From Deltaproteobacteria bacterium (GTDB taxonomy: Bacteria > Myxococcota_A > Polyangia > Polyangiales > Polyangiaceae): a stretch of 64,000 nucleotides of DNA. Below, piece by piece: positions 44,790 to 53,630 of the stretch. The stretch covers positions 1 to 64,000 of the forward strand of contig JACRCQ010000054.1 of NCBI GenBank assembly GCA_016218915.1, written 5' to 3'. The translations under genes were made by a program, and so were the position numbers. The first letter of the stretch is position 1; every line of letters starts with the position of its first letter. Below the pieces are notes generated by a model that worked only from the letters and a program-made list of their open reading frames with translations, did not search any database and was not told where the DNA came from.

Positions 44790-46963
44790 TGGCTGACCAG
44801 GGCAAGAAGGTTCTCTCGATGGAAGTCCGTTCCGACGGCGTCGCGATCATCACCTACGACGTTCCGGGCGAGCCCGTGAACACGCTTCAGGCTTCGTTTG
44901 CCGCGGAATTCGAGGAGATGCTCGGGCGCATCGAGGGCGACTCCAGCATCAAAGCTGCGATCATCGTGTCTGCCAAGGCTGACACGTGGGTGGCAGGCGC
45001 TGACATCAACATGCTCAAGGACGTGACCACGGCAGCGGATGCGGAGAAGCTCTCGCGCATGGCGCAGCAGGGGTTCAAGAAGCTCGAGGAGATGCGCAAG
45101 CCGGTGGTGGCAGCGATCCACGGCGCAGCACTTGGCGGCGGTTTCGAGCTTGCGCTTGCGTGCCATGGACGCGTGATGTCCGACGACGGCAAGACGGTAT
45201 GCGGCTTTCCCGAGGTACAGCTCGGGCTGCTGCCGGGAGGAAACGGGCTGCAGCGGTTTGCGAAGCTGCAAGGGCTGCAGGCAGCGCTCGACTTCGGCCT
45301 GACCGGAAAGAACCTGCGCTCTTCGCGCGCGAAGAAGGCGGGCGTGGCCGACGACGTGGTGCCCAAGGCGATCCTGGTGCAGGTCGCTGCCCAGCTCGCG
45401 CTCAAGCTGGCGGAAGAGGGGCGCAAGCCTGCCAAGGGCGGCCTGGCCTCGATCAACGCCAAGGTGCTGACCGAGGCTGCGCTGGAGAAGAATCCTCTCG
45501 GACGCATGGTGCTGTTCAAGAAGGCCCGCGAGGAAGTGCTCAAGAAGACCGGAGGGCACTACCCGGCTGCCGAGCGCATCATCGACGTGATCGAGACCTA
45601 TGCGAGCAAGGGATTCGACGTCTCGTCGGATCTGGAAGCGCGCTACTTCGGCGAGCTGGTGGTCAGCGAGACTGCGCGCCAGCTGATCGGCATCTTCGAT
45701 GCCACCACGGCGCTCAAGAAGGACAACGGCGTCGACGACACGAGCGTCAAGCCGCGCAAGGTGCGCAAGGTCGCCATGCTCGGCGGCGGATTGATGGGCG
45801 GTGGAATCAGCTTCGTGACCATCCAGAACGCCGACATCCCGGTGCGGCTCAAGGAGAAGGACATCGAAGGGCTCACGCGCGGCTACAAGTACGTGCATGA
45901 GCTGTATTCCGAGCGCGTCAAGAAGAGGCAGACCACCAAGCTCGAGCGCGTGCGCAAGCTCGGCATGCTCACCGGCTCCGTGGACTTCAGCGGCTTCAAG
46001 GACGTCGACGTCGTGATCGAGGCCGTGTTCGAGGACCTCGGGCTCAAGCACAAGATGGTCGAGGAGATCGAGCGGGCCTGCTCGCCCGAGACGATCTTCG
46101 CGTCCAATACGTCGTCGCTCCCCATCACCAAGATCGCAGCGAACGCCAAGCGCCCAGAGCTGGTGATCGGAATGCACTACTTCAGCCCTGTGCACAAGAT
46201 GCCATTGCTGGAGATCATCACCACGAAGAAGACGGCTCCTTGGGTGGTGGCGACCACGGTCGCGCTCGGCAAGAAGCAGGGCAAGACGGTGATCGTGGTC
46301 AACGACGGAGTCGGCTTCTACACGAGCCGCATCCTCGGGCCGCTGATGAACGAAGCTGCGTTCATCCTGTCCGAGGGGATCCTGATCGAGGACATCGACG
46401 GGGCGATGCGCAAGTGGGGCTGGCCGGTGGGGCCGATCACGCTGCTCGACGAAGTCGGAATCGACATTGCGGCGCACGTGGGGCCGATCATGGTGGAGGC
46501 CTTTGGCGAGCGGATGACGCCGCCGCCGGCAGTGTCCAAGCTGGTTGCGGACAACCGCAAGGGGCGCAAGAACGAGCGCGGCTTCTACCTGTACGGCGAG
46601 GCGCGCAAGGGCACCAAGGGCAAGGCGGTCGACACGAGCGTCTACAAGGTGCTCGGCATCGAGCCCAAGGGCAAGATGTCCGCTGAAGAGATCCAGATGC
46701 GCTGCTCGCTGCAGTTCGTCAACGAAGCAATCCGTTGCATGGGCGACGGGATCCTGCGCAACGTGCGGGACGGGGACATCGGGGCGATCTTCGGCCTCGG
46801 CTTCCCGCCGTTCCGTGGCGGGCCGTTCCGGTACGTGGATTCGATCGGAGCGCAGGAAGCGCTGCGACGGATTGGCAACTACTTCGAGAAGTTCGGCAAG
46901 AGGTGGGAGCCTGCACCGCTGCTCGTGGAAATGGCAAAGTCCGGCCGTAAGTTCTATCCGTAG
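44789..46963 (+). CDS. fadJ: Fatty-acid oxidation complex alpha subunit (enoyl-CoA hydratase / 3-hydroxyacyl-CoA dehydrogenase)
   Basis: 724 residues, full length. N-terminal crotonase domain (~1-190) with oxyanion motifs AGADINML and IHGAALGGGFELALACHGR, and FPEVQLGLLPGGNG carrying the second catalytic Glu. NAD-binding dehydrogenase domain from ~325: VAMLGGGLMGGGISF, IEAVFEDLGLKHKM, SNTSSLPI, GMHYFSPVHKMPLLEII (catalytic His). Two C-terminal helical domains end with PPFRGGPFRYVD. Works with FadI on chain-shortening of acyl-CoAs. Confidence 0.95.
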   Translation: MADQGKKVLSMEVRSDGVAIITYDVPGEPVNTLQASFAAEFEEMLGRIEGDSSIKAAIIVSAKADTWVAGADINMLKDVTTAADAEKLSRMAQQGFKKLEEMRKPVVAAIHGAALGGGFELALACHGRVMSDDGKTVCGFPEVQLGLLPGGNGLQRFAKLQGLQAALDFGLTGKNLRSSRAKKAGVADDVVPKAILVQVAAQLALKLAEEGRKPAKGGLASINAKVLTEAALEKNPLGRMVLFKKAREEVLKKTGGHYPAAERIIDVIETYASKGFDVSSDLEARYFGELVVSETARQLIGIFDATTALKKDNGVDDTSVKPRKVRKVAMLGGGLMGGGISFVTIQNADIPVRLKEKDIEGLTRGYKYVHELYSERVKKRQTTKLERVRKLGMLTGSVDFSGFKDVDVVIEAVFEDLGLKHKMVEEIERACSPETIFASNTSSLPITKIAANAKRPELVIGMHYFSPVHKMPLLEIITTKKTAPWVVATTVALGKKQGKTVIVVNDGVGFYTSRILGPLMNEAAFILSEGILIEDIDGAMRKWGWPVGPITLLDEVGIDIAAHVGPIMVEAFGERMTPPPAVSKLVADNRKGRKNERGFYLYGEARKGTKGKAVDTSVYKVLGIEPKGKMSAEEIQMRCSLQFVNEAIRCMGDGILRNVRDGDIGAIFGLGFPPFRGGPFRYVDSIGAQEALRRIGNYFEKFGKRWEPAPLLVEMAKSGRKFYP

Positions 46964-47004
46964 TCACTCGGAGCCGCTCCGTCCTGGAGCCGCGACCCTA
47001 CCCA

Positions 47005-48105
47005 TCACAGTCCGTAGTTCCAGGCGCACAACCCGCGACCCAGGCTATTCACCCAGTCCGTGTCGCAGAAGCCGTTGTTGTCCTGCTGATCGAGGCAGTC
47101 GCTGTCCTTGTCGCACATCGCCGCGCAAAACGCCTCGTCGCCGTTGCCAGAGGTCGGCGCCGAGTACAGGCAGAACCCCGCGGACGGCGTGTCGTTGAAA
47201 CCGCAGCCCATGATGTCGCCAAACACGCAGCTCTGGGTGCAGAAGTAGGCGATGTTCAGCGGGTCCGTGCTGCTCGCATCGTCGCCTTTCGGCACTCCAA
47301 GGCAAAGGCCTGCGCATTCCGGGCCCGCATCGCCGTTGCTCTGGGCCCACTCGCGACATCCAGCGCCCATCGGCAGGCCGAGCGTCGGGTTGTCCGTGCA
47401 CACGTTGCGGCGAGGGTCGCACTTCAAGGTCCCGCACTCCTTGTCCGTCTGACAGACCGGTAGGCACGCGAAAACACTTGGTACCAGCTCCTTGCAGGCC
47501 ACATCGTGACGGCCCCAGCACTTCTTCGGGTCGAACTTGCCGAAGGTGCCACTCTCCAAGGGAGGCCCTTCGACGCAGCCCCGCAAGCAATACGACTTCG
47601 GGGGATCAAACGAGTTTTCACGCACGTCGACACAGATCGCATCTGGGTCGTACGCCTCGCAGGCTGTCGAGTCCGAGGTGCACTCCTTGCTGCAGTATCC
47701 ACCGGCAGGCCCTCCGCCGAGGAACTCTTGGGAGGTAGGGGTAAGGCAAACCAGGTTCCCGCAGTCTCCGTCGGACTTGCACTTTGCCCCGAGCTTGCCA
47801 GGAGCCCCGGCGTACCCGCCTGTTCCGTCGCTCCATCCGCCGTAGCCGCCCGCGCCGTCGCCCCACCCCCCTGTTCCCGCCATTCCGCCCGTGTTCGTCC
47901 CGCCGCTTCCGCCTGGCCCCGCCCCGTCACCGTGGGTCCCGCCGTATCCCCCTTTACCGCCCGGGCCGCCGCCATCCGTGTGCCAGCTTCCGCCGTTGCC
48001 GGACGTGCCGCCATCGTCTCCGGCCGTGCCTCCGGTGATCACCGAGCCTCCGCATCCGACTGCGACCATGATCACCAGGCAGCTAGCGAGATTTCGAGCT
48101 TCCAT
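47005..48105 (-). CDS. Cys-rich lipoprotein with Gly-rich stalk
   Basis: 366 residues from ATG 48105 (MEARNLASCLVIMVAVGC, lipobox VAVGC). A ~85-residue Gly/Trp/Tyr-rich stalk (GGYGGTHGDGAGPGGSGG) leads to a ~260-residue domain with ~24 Cys in repeats such as LGAKCKSDGDCGNLVCL, GYCSKECTSDSTACEAYD and VCQTDKECGTLKC. Likely a disulfide-rich surface protein. Convergent with fadJ, 41 bp apart. Confidence 0.7.
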   Translation of the reverse strand: MEARNLASCLVIMVAVGCGGSVITGGTAGDDGGTSGNGGSWHTDGGGPGGKGGYGGTHGDGAGPGGSGGTNTGGMAGTGGWGDGAGGYGGWSDGTGGYAGAPGKLGAKCKSDGDCGNLVCLTPTSQEFLGGGPAGGYCSKECTSDSTACEAYDPDAICVDVRENSFDPPKSYCLRGCVEGPPLESGTFGKFDPKKCWGRHDVACKELVPSVFACLPVCQTDKECGTLKCDPRRNVCTDNPTLGLPMGAGCREWAQSNGDAGPECAGLCLGVPKGDDASSTDPLNIAYFCTQSCVFGDIMGCGFNDTPSAGFCLYSAPTSGNGDEAFCAAMCDKDSDCLDQQDNNGFCDTDWVNSLGRGLCAWNYGL

Positions 48106-48194
48106 AGCATCAGAGTAGGCTCCCGGGCGCTTCGTAGTCAATCGACGCGCTCCCTCCCCTATCCACCTCCCACGCGCAGCGCTAGGTTCGGTCG

Positions 48195-49607
48195 ATGCCG
48201 CAGCCTTCGCAGAACCGATCGAACCAGACGCCCTCTCGATCCAATCGCAGAACCGTGCTGCTGACCATCGTCACCGCGGTGGCCCTGGTGACCCTGGCCG
48301 GTGCTGCAGTCGTCTACGAAGTGGCGGCTTTTCTGGGTGGGCCGGTTGCTGGCATCGCAGCCGTCTTGTCGCTGTTTGCGACGCCACTCGGCATCGGCGT
48401 CGTGGTCGAGCGCGCCTCGTCCAAGACCCGGCCGGCGCTTCGGGCTGAGCGCGTGTCGCTGTACCTCGCGCCCGTATGGGCGGCAGCCCTCATGGCCATC
48501 GCGTTCACTTCGATGCGCGCAACCACGGCAGCGGCTCTTGCCACGGTCGCCGAGCGCCACGACTGGGCAGCCGGGCCGGTCGCACAGTGGTCGGGTCGTC
48601 TGGGCGAGGTCTTGCGTCCCGCTTCCTCCAGCGCCTCGCAACCGACAGGCTCGAGCAGCGCGGGAAGTGCCGGGTCTGCCCCTTCCGCTGCGACGCCTTC
48701 CGCGCCCGCTTCCGCACCTTCCTCGCCCGCTTCAGCGCCATCCTCGGCGGACGCGGTTCCTTCCGCGACGCCGCCCGCTGCCGAGGGGACACCGAACCTG
48801 TATGCAAGCGGCGACGCCAGCTACAAGGAAGCAGACTCGTGCGAGCTGCTGTCGGACGTCGCAGCGATCGCACGCGCCCATGCGCCAGAGGGCACGCGGG
48901 TGACGGCGACTGCGCTCGCCACGGCCCGGTATCCAGTCGGGGTGCCGTTCTTGAAGGAGCAGACCGACGCGCAGCTCAAGGCCTGGTTCACAGGGGCGCC
49001 GGACACGTTCGAGGGGGTGGCATCGCGCGTCGACTCGGCGATCCACGAAGGGGCGCACATCTGGAGCGCGAAACGCTTCAATCCCGCAGTGCAGGTCTAT
49101 CCGATCCGGGTGGACCTCAACATCGAGACGAAGCGGCTGACCAACTTCCCGCGGAGCGAGATACTGAAGAAACATGTGAGCCCTGATGCGGACACCTACG
49201 CAAAGACGTACCTGCAGGGTGCGAGCGGGGCCCAGGGCTTCAACTCCCTTCTGGACGAGTACAATGCCTATGCGCACTCGCTCGCAGCGCGGTATTGCAT
49301 GCGCGACCTGTTGCCCCAGGGAACGCGGGTGAGCGTTCGCGACGGGATCCTGACGTTCATGTACTACGTAGAGACGTACCTGGAGCTGGCGCGCACGCTC
49401 CATCCTGGCGACTACAAGGCAATCGTCGCAGACCCAGGGCACAGGCAGCTCATCCTGACGGTCTGGGATCGGGCGGAGTACTGGCTGCGTCGCAGTGCAA
49501 ACCATGCTGCGCTGGGCATCTCGGATGCGCAGATCAGGCAGTGGGTCTACGAGCCCTCGAGGCTGGCGGAGATTGCGCGGCTGCGCGGGGATGCGGGGGC
49601 GCGGTAG
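48195..49607 (+). CDS. Membrane protein with HExxH metallopeptidase-like motif
   Basis: 470 residues. Two or three transmembrane helices in the first ~110 residues, an Ala/Ser/Pro linker (~145-195), then a ~270-residue domain. That domain contains IHEGAHIW (HExxH, His~286) and, ~55 residues later, LLDEYNAYAHSLAARYC, whose Glu could be the third zinc ligand as in gluzincins. The catalytic domain would lie outside the cytoplasm. No known family recognised; protease activity is inferred from the motif only. Confidence 0.68.
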   Translation: MPQPSQNRSNQTPSRSNRRTVLLTIVTAVALVTLAGAAVVYEVAAFLGGPVAGIAAVLSLFATPLGIGVVVERASSKTRPALRAERVSLYLAPVWAAALMAIAFTSMRATTAAALATVAERHDWAAGPVAQWSGRLGEVLRPASSSASQPTGSSSAGSAGSAPSAATPSAPASAPSSPASAPSSADAVPSATPPAAEGTPNLYASGDASYKEADSCELLSDVAAIARAHAPEGTRVTATALATARYPVGVPFLKEQTDAQLKAWFTGAPDTFEGVASRVDSAIHEGAHIWSAKRFNPAVQVYPIRVDLNIETKRLTNFPRSEILKKHVSPDADTYAKTYLQGASGAQGFNSLLDEYNAYAHSLAARYCMRDLLPQGTRVSVRDGILTFMYYVETYLELARTLHPGDYKAIVADPGHRQLILTVWDRAEYWLRRSANHAALGISDAQIRQWVYEPSRLAEIARLRGDAGAR

Positions 49608-49636
49608 CGACGCGCGGCCCCTGCGCTCCGCACCCG

Positions 49637-50836
49637 CTACTTCACGCACCCCACACGCGACTTCGCGACCACCATGTCATCGTAGTAGACCGGCCCGGCA
49701 GGCCCCTCGGTCACGTAGTTCTGCGGCCAGAAGTAGTTCAGCTTCAGGTCTCCCACGCTGCGGTACTGCTGGTCGAGCGCGATCATCTGGGTACCCGACG
49801 GCGGGGGGTAGTCGGTGCACTCCTTGCCATCTGCGCCTTCGGGACAGAACTTGTCCTTGATCCAGTAGCCCAGGGGCGACGCGTCGGTGAATTGCTGTAT
49901 GAGCTGGTCATTGATCCAGATCGCCAGCTCGGCGCCCGCACCTGAGGAAGCCGACGGGTTGATCTTGACGTGCAGCTCGGCGCAGAACCACGCATCATCG
50001 GTCGCGGTCAGACTCGATTGGTGGATGACCGTGTTCCCATAGTACGCAGTGTTGCCTGAGGGATTGTCCATCCACGAGTGCATTTTCATCCAGTAGTTGT
50101 AGGTGTCGAGCCTCGGATTCGGACCTGTGGAGACCGGCTCCAGGGAGATGGAGAAGCGATCGTCGCCATTGGGCTTCAATCCAGCCTGGGGATTGGGCCA
50201 GTTGATGGGCGGATTGTAGCCGCCGATCCACACGCCCGTGTGGTGCCATTGCACGCCGGCCGCATACTTGGCGTAGTAACGCACGAACCACTCGTCATAG
50301 CCGGCGGACAGGTTCTTGTAGAGGTCCGTAGCGCTCTCGGCTCCTCCTGCGGTCAACTTGAGGGAGGCCTTGCCGTGGCTGGCAGCTGGGACGTCACCCA
50401 CCAGCTCCATGCCGGCAGCGTTCTTGAAGTCGTCGTAGCGAGCGGTGACCGCGCTGACCGACCCCTCCTCGAAGTTCTCGACCCAAACCACGTCGGGGTC
50501 GTTCTCGATCCCCACGTCGCCAGGATACTTCGACGCGAGGTCACCGGCAGAGGTGCCTCCCGTGCCCGCCGAGCCGCCCGCGGACGTTCCACCGCTGGCC
50601 GCGTTGCCTCCCGCTCCTGCCACGCCTCCTGAGCCCGCCGCGCCTCCTGTTCCGGCTTTGCCCGCCGAGCCCCCAGTGGCGCTTCCCCCGGAACCCGCGC
50701 TGGCGTCCCCGGCTGTGCCGCCTTGGGCGCCGCTTGCGCCGGCCACGCCCGACGGCTCGTCGTCAGAGCTCCCGCATCGAGTGAGTGCAGCAACGGTGAT
50801 TCCGCAGAGCGCGAGACCGAGGATGGTGCGATTCAT
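49637..50836 (-). CDS. Lipoprotein with jelly-roll (polysaccharide-lyase-like) domain
   Basis: 399 residues; the N-terminus MNRTILGLALCGITV and LTRCGSS give a plausible lipobox (Cys21). A ~75-residue Gly/Ala/Ser/Thr linker precedes a ~290-residue beta-rich domain (VVWVENFEEGSVSAVTARYD, DEWFVRYYAKYAAGVQWHHT, FSISLEPVSTGPNPR, WFCAELHVKINPS, NYVTEGPAGPVYYDDMVVAK). This strand layout is that of concanavalin-like/polysaccharide-lyase-like secreted proteins. Carbohydrate binding or cleavage is likely but catalytic residues cannot be named. Confidence 0.68.
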   Translation of the reverse strand: MNRTILGLALCGITVAALTRCGSSDDEPSGVAGASGAQGGTAGDASAGSGGSATGGSAGKAGTGGAAGSGGVAGAGGNAASGGTSAGGSAGTGGTSAGDLASKYPGDVGIENDPDVVWVENFEEGSVSAVTARYDDFKNAAGMELVGDVPAASHGKASLKLTAGGAESATDLYKNLSAGYDEWFVRYYAKYAAGVQWHHTGVWIGGYNPPINWPNPQAGLKPNGDDRFSISLEPVSTGPNPRLDTYNYWMKMHSWMDNPSGNTAYYGNTVIHQSSLTATDDAWFCAELHVKINPSASSGAGAELAIWINDQLIQQFTDASPLGYWIKDKFCPEGADGKECTDYPPPSGTQMIALDQQYRSVGDLKLNYFWPQNYVTEGPAGPVYYDDMVVAKSRVGCVK

Positions 50837-50892
50837 GGCTCAAGGGTATCAGGCAACGGCGAAAATGGAATGGGTGCGCCCCACCTCCGGGG

Positions 50893-52359
50893 CTACCGCG
50901 GACACACCTTGCCTTGCCTCGAACTGTAGCAGCCCGGGCCGCTCCATGGATGCGCCGCGTTGCATTGCGAGCGCGAGCAGTCCGACTCGATTGCCTTGCA
51001 GAACGTATTGTCCTGTTGCTTCGTGGAAGGGTTGACTGCACGACAAGCGTTGCAGTCGGCTGCGATGGCTCCTGTAGGGCAGTCGTGGAGCTCGTTGTTG
51101 CTGCAGTACATCCCTGTCTGCGGGCAGCTCTTCGCCTTCTTCTCCGCGGTCGAGGGCACCACGGTCCACAGCGCACCCAACCCCACAGTGACCGCGACGA
51201 TCACGAGGACCGCGGCCAGGATCCCGCCAACCACTGCACCGACCGCCAGCCACGCCCACCGTCGCGACGTGGATGCCTTCGGAGCTCCGGCCAGCGCATC
51301 CACGGGCTCACGCACAGGTGCGATCGCTGGCGGGGTCGGCCCATGCGTGTCGGGATCCCAGGTCGATGCGGGCATCTGCGGTGCCGTGGTCGGCAGGTCC
51401 GCGATCGACGCGCCGGGTTCTGCAAGCGCGGGCGGCTCGTCGGGCTTCGCGTCTTGCTGCACCGGGCAGGCACCGAGAATGCGGCAAGCTTCGTCGACGT
51501 CGGCGATGGACCGCGCAGGAGCGAAGGGCAGCAGCTCACGAGCGAGGGCCGCGACGCTCTCGGGGCGCTGCTGGGGAGCGACCGTCAAGCACCTGCGAAC
51601 GACCGCGTCGAGCGCTTCGGGCACGTCGGCGCGTGAGGCATGGATCAGAGCCGGTCTTCGCCGGACGATCTCGAGCAGGAACTCCGCGGCTGTGCGGGAT
51701 TCGAAGGGGAATTCGTTGGTGAGCAGCCGGTAGAACACCACGCCGAGCGCCCAGATGTCAGCACGCGCATCCACATCCTGCGGGCTCGTGAGCTGCTCGG
51801 GCGCCATGTACCCGGGCGATCCGATCGCATCCACGGACTCGTCTCGACGCTGCGCGTCGGAATCGATCGCTATCCCGAAGTCCGCGATCTTGACGATGCT
51901 GGTTCCATCCGGTCCGCGTCCGAGAAGCAGGTTCCCCGGCTTCAGATCGCGGTGCACGATCCCAGCCGCGTGGGCTTCTGCGAGCCCGACGCACGCTTGC
52001 AGGATCCAGTCCACAGCGTCAGCCACCGGCACAGGCCCGCGCTCGCGAAGCACGCGAAACAAATCCGAGCCTTCCACGTGCTCCATGACCATGTAACGAA
52101 CGCCGCTCGGGAGCATGCCGACATCGAACACGCGGGCGATGTGCTCGCCGCGCAGCCCGGCTGCGGTGCGCGCTTCGCGCAGGAACCGGTCTTCCGCGGC
52201 CTTGTCGAGGTGGGTCGGCTTCAGCAGCTTGATGGCAAAGCGCTGGCGAAGCTCGTGGTGCATGGCAAGCACGACGACGCCCATGGCACCCTGTCCGAGG
52301 GTGCGCTCGACGACGTACTTGTCTGCAACGGTATCGCCAACGGAAACGAGCTCGCACAT
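50893..52359 (-). CDS. Transmembrane Ser/Thr protein kinase with Cys-rich extracellular tail
   Basis: 488 residues from ATG 52359. Kinase domain ~15-285: LGQGAMGVVV, FAIKLLK (Lys44), HRDLKPGN (Asp138), ADFGIA (Asp160), YMAPEQL, DIWALGVVFYRLL; all catalytic residues present. One long transmembrane segment (~385-415). The ~75-residue C-terminal tail has 12 Cys (SCPQTGMYCSNNELHDCPTG, ADCNACRA, SDCSRSQCN), a compact disulfide-bonded sensor candidate. Divergent from the FHA protein across 68 bp. Confidence 0.9.
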   Translation of the reverse strand: MCELVSVGDTVADKYVVERTLGQGAMGVVVLAMHHELRQRFAIKLLKPTHLDKAAEDRFLREARTAAGLRGEHIARVFDVGMLPSGVRYMVMEHVEGSDLFRVLRERGPVPVADAVDWILQACVGLAEAHAAGIVHRDLKPGNLLLGRGPDGTSIVKIADFGIAIDSDAQRRDESVDAIGSPGYMAPEQLTSPQDVDARADIWALGVVFYRLLTNEFPFESRTAAEFLLEIVRRRPALIHASRADVPEALDAVVRRCLTVAPQQRPESVAALARELLPFAPARSIADVDEACRILGACPVQQDAKPDEPPALAEPGASIADLPTTAPQMPASTWDPDTHGPTPPAIAPVREPVDALAGAPKASTSRRWAWLAVGAVVGGILAAVLVIVAVTVGLGALWTVVPSTAEKKAKSCPQTGMYCSNNELHDCPTGAIAADCNACRAVNPSTKQQDNTFCKAIESDCSRSQCNAAHPWSGPGCYSSRQGKVCPR

Positions 52360-52427
52360 GACGCCAGGTCCGCAGCACCACCCTACTACACCTCTGGCCG
52401 AAGCCGCTCTATCATGACGCTGCAGCC
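52360..52427. promoter_or_regulatory. Divergent promoter region, kinase / FHA gene
   Basis: 68 bp between the divergent starts of the kinase and the FHA protein. It must hold both promoters. No convincing -35/-10 pairs are visible. Shared control of a kinase and a phospho-peptide-binding protein is plausible. Confidence 0.4.
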
Positions 52428-53159
52428 ATGGCGGACAGGACCGAGATCGAAACCGAATCGATGACGCACGCGCCGATCGCTCCGGCACGGCATGTCCTGG
52501 TCGCCATCGTGGAATCCTCGGTGCTCACCCTGGACCTGGGCCCCACAGGCGAGGTCGTGATCGGCCGGGCAGAAGACTGCGGGCTGCGCATCGACAGCAC
52601 GTCGGTCTCGAGACATCACGCCCGGCTTCATCTCGGCGAGGGGTTCACGATCGAGGATCTGTCGAGCCGCAACGGGACGTCGGTTCGCGGCATCCGGGTT
52701 GCGCCCAACCATGGCGTCCCGGTCTACCCGGGCGATGTCATCGAGTGCGGGGATGCGCTGCTCGTCGTGCGGGCGCGCGCAGGCCGCAGCTCTGCATCCC
52801 CGCCTCTGGTGACGAGCGCAGGGGTGCGGGATGCCCCGGCGTTGCGGGTTGCGGACGACGCGAGCTGGTTCCAGCCCGGGGATGGCGACAGGGTGAACAT
52901 CGGGCGAAGGGGCGCCTTGATGCGCGTGCTGTCCAGGCTGGTGGAGGTCAGGCTTCAGAGTCCGGGAAGCGGGCTGTCGATGGACGCGATCATCTCGGCC
53001 GGCTGGCCCGGGGAGAAGATGCAGTACGAAGCTGCCACAGCGCGCGTGTACACGACGGTACAAAGGCTACGCACACTGGGGTTACAGCCGATCTTGCAGA
53101 CCCACGACGGGGGGTACCGGCTGGATCCGGCCGTGCGCGTGCTGCGCTGCGGGTCGTAG
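52428..53159 (+). CDS. FHA-domain protein with C-terminal winged-helix-like domain
   Basis: 243 residues. FHA domain ~25-120 with the phospho-Thr-binding loops (VIGRAEDCGLRID, SVSRHHARLHL, DLSSRNGTSVRG). The C-terminal ~85 residues (ALMRVLSRLVEVRL, SMDAIISAGWPGEKMQYEAA, VYTTVQRLRTLGLQ, THDGGYRLDP) look like an OmpR/PhoB-type winged helix with its C-terminal hairpin. A phospho-dependent transcription regulator downstream of the divergently encoded kinase is the obvious hypothesis. Confidence 0.85.
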   Translation: MADRTEIETESMTHAPIAPARHVLVAIVESSVLTLDLGPTGEVVIGRAEDCGLRIDSTSVSRHHARLHLGEGFTIEDLSSRNGTSVRGIRVAPNHGVPVYPGDVIECGDALLVVRARAGRSSASPPLVTSAGVRDAPALRVADDASWFQPGDGDRVNIGRRGALMRVLSRLVEVRLQSPGSGLSMDAIISAGWPGEKMQYEAATARVYTTVQRLRTLGLQPILQTHDGGYRLDPAVRVLRCGS

Positions 53160-53163
53160 CGAT

Positions 53164-53376
53164 CTAGAAGCAGCGGCACCCGTTGGCGTGCGTGTGCACG
53201 TGGCTGGCTGCTCCCTGCTTGTGGCAGCAGGTCTCGCAAGTGGCAGGTCCGGGCATGCTCTTGCACACCTCGGTGGCAGCGTTTTGCGCTCCAGACGACG
53301 ACTTCTTGCCGCAACAGCCGCTGACGACGCAGGCGAAGGACACAAGAATGACGAAGAAACCGGCCCAACGTTTCAT
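53164..53376 (-). CDS. Small Cys/His-rich lipoprotein, 70 residues
   Basis: Signal MKRWAGFFVILVSFACVV with lipobox VVSGC. The mature ~50 residues have eight Cys and three His, including CETCCHKQG and HVHTHANGCRCF, a good divalent-metal site. Shine-Dalgarno AGAGGTG is present. Convergent with the FHA gene (4 bp apart). Metal binding is inferred from composition. Confidence 0.65.
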   Translation of the reverse strand: MKRWAGFFVILVSFACVVSGCCGKKSSSGAQNAATEVCKSMPGPATCETCCHKQGAASHVHTHANGCRCF

Positions 53377-53630
53377 GGCATCACCTCTCTGACGGCAAAT
53401 GCTGGGGTCGGCGGCGGGGCGGCGCAACCAACAACACCTGACAGTTTCTGACGCCTGTGGTGCCGGAGATCTGCGCGATGCTGTTCTTGGTTGAAGCAGC
53501 CGGCTGAAAGCCGGGGGCTGATGCAAGTCAGCTCCGCGGCTAGCCAAGCCCCCATTCGAGGGCTGACGGTCCGACGCAGCGTCTGCGATGGGACCGGCGA
53601 GAAATGGGCTTCGCCAACAACGCAGTCCAC
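53377..53630. other. Intergenic region with palindromic element
   Basis: 254 bp between two minus-strand genes. It holds the structured palindrome at 53499-53553, listed separately, and a weaker inverted pair GACGCAG/CGTCTGCG near 53573-53587. No coding frame. Confidence 0.45.
53499..53553. repeat. Branched palindromic element
   Basis: Two adjoining stem systems: CCGGCT-GAA-AGCCGG (53500-53514), then a 7-bp stem GGGGGCT/AGCCCCC (53513-53519 with 53547-53553) enclosing GCTGA-TGCAAG-TCAGC. The two share bases at 53513-53514, so they are alternatives or stack. REP-like in style but unrelated to the GGCATGCC family. Confidence 0.6.

Noticed and set aside
44522..46477. 651-codon minus-strand frame opposite fadI-fadJ
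   Set aside because: Antisense to two clearly identified enzymes.
53499..53553. tRNA-like cloverleaf
   Set aside because: No T-loop or anticodon-arm consensus; the stems overlap each other.
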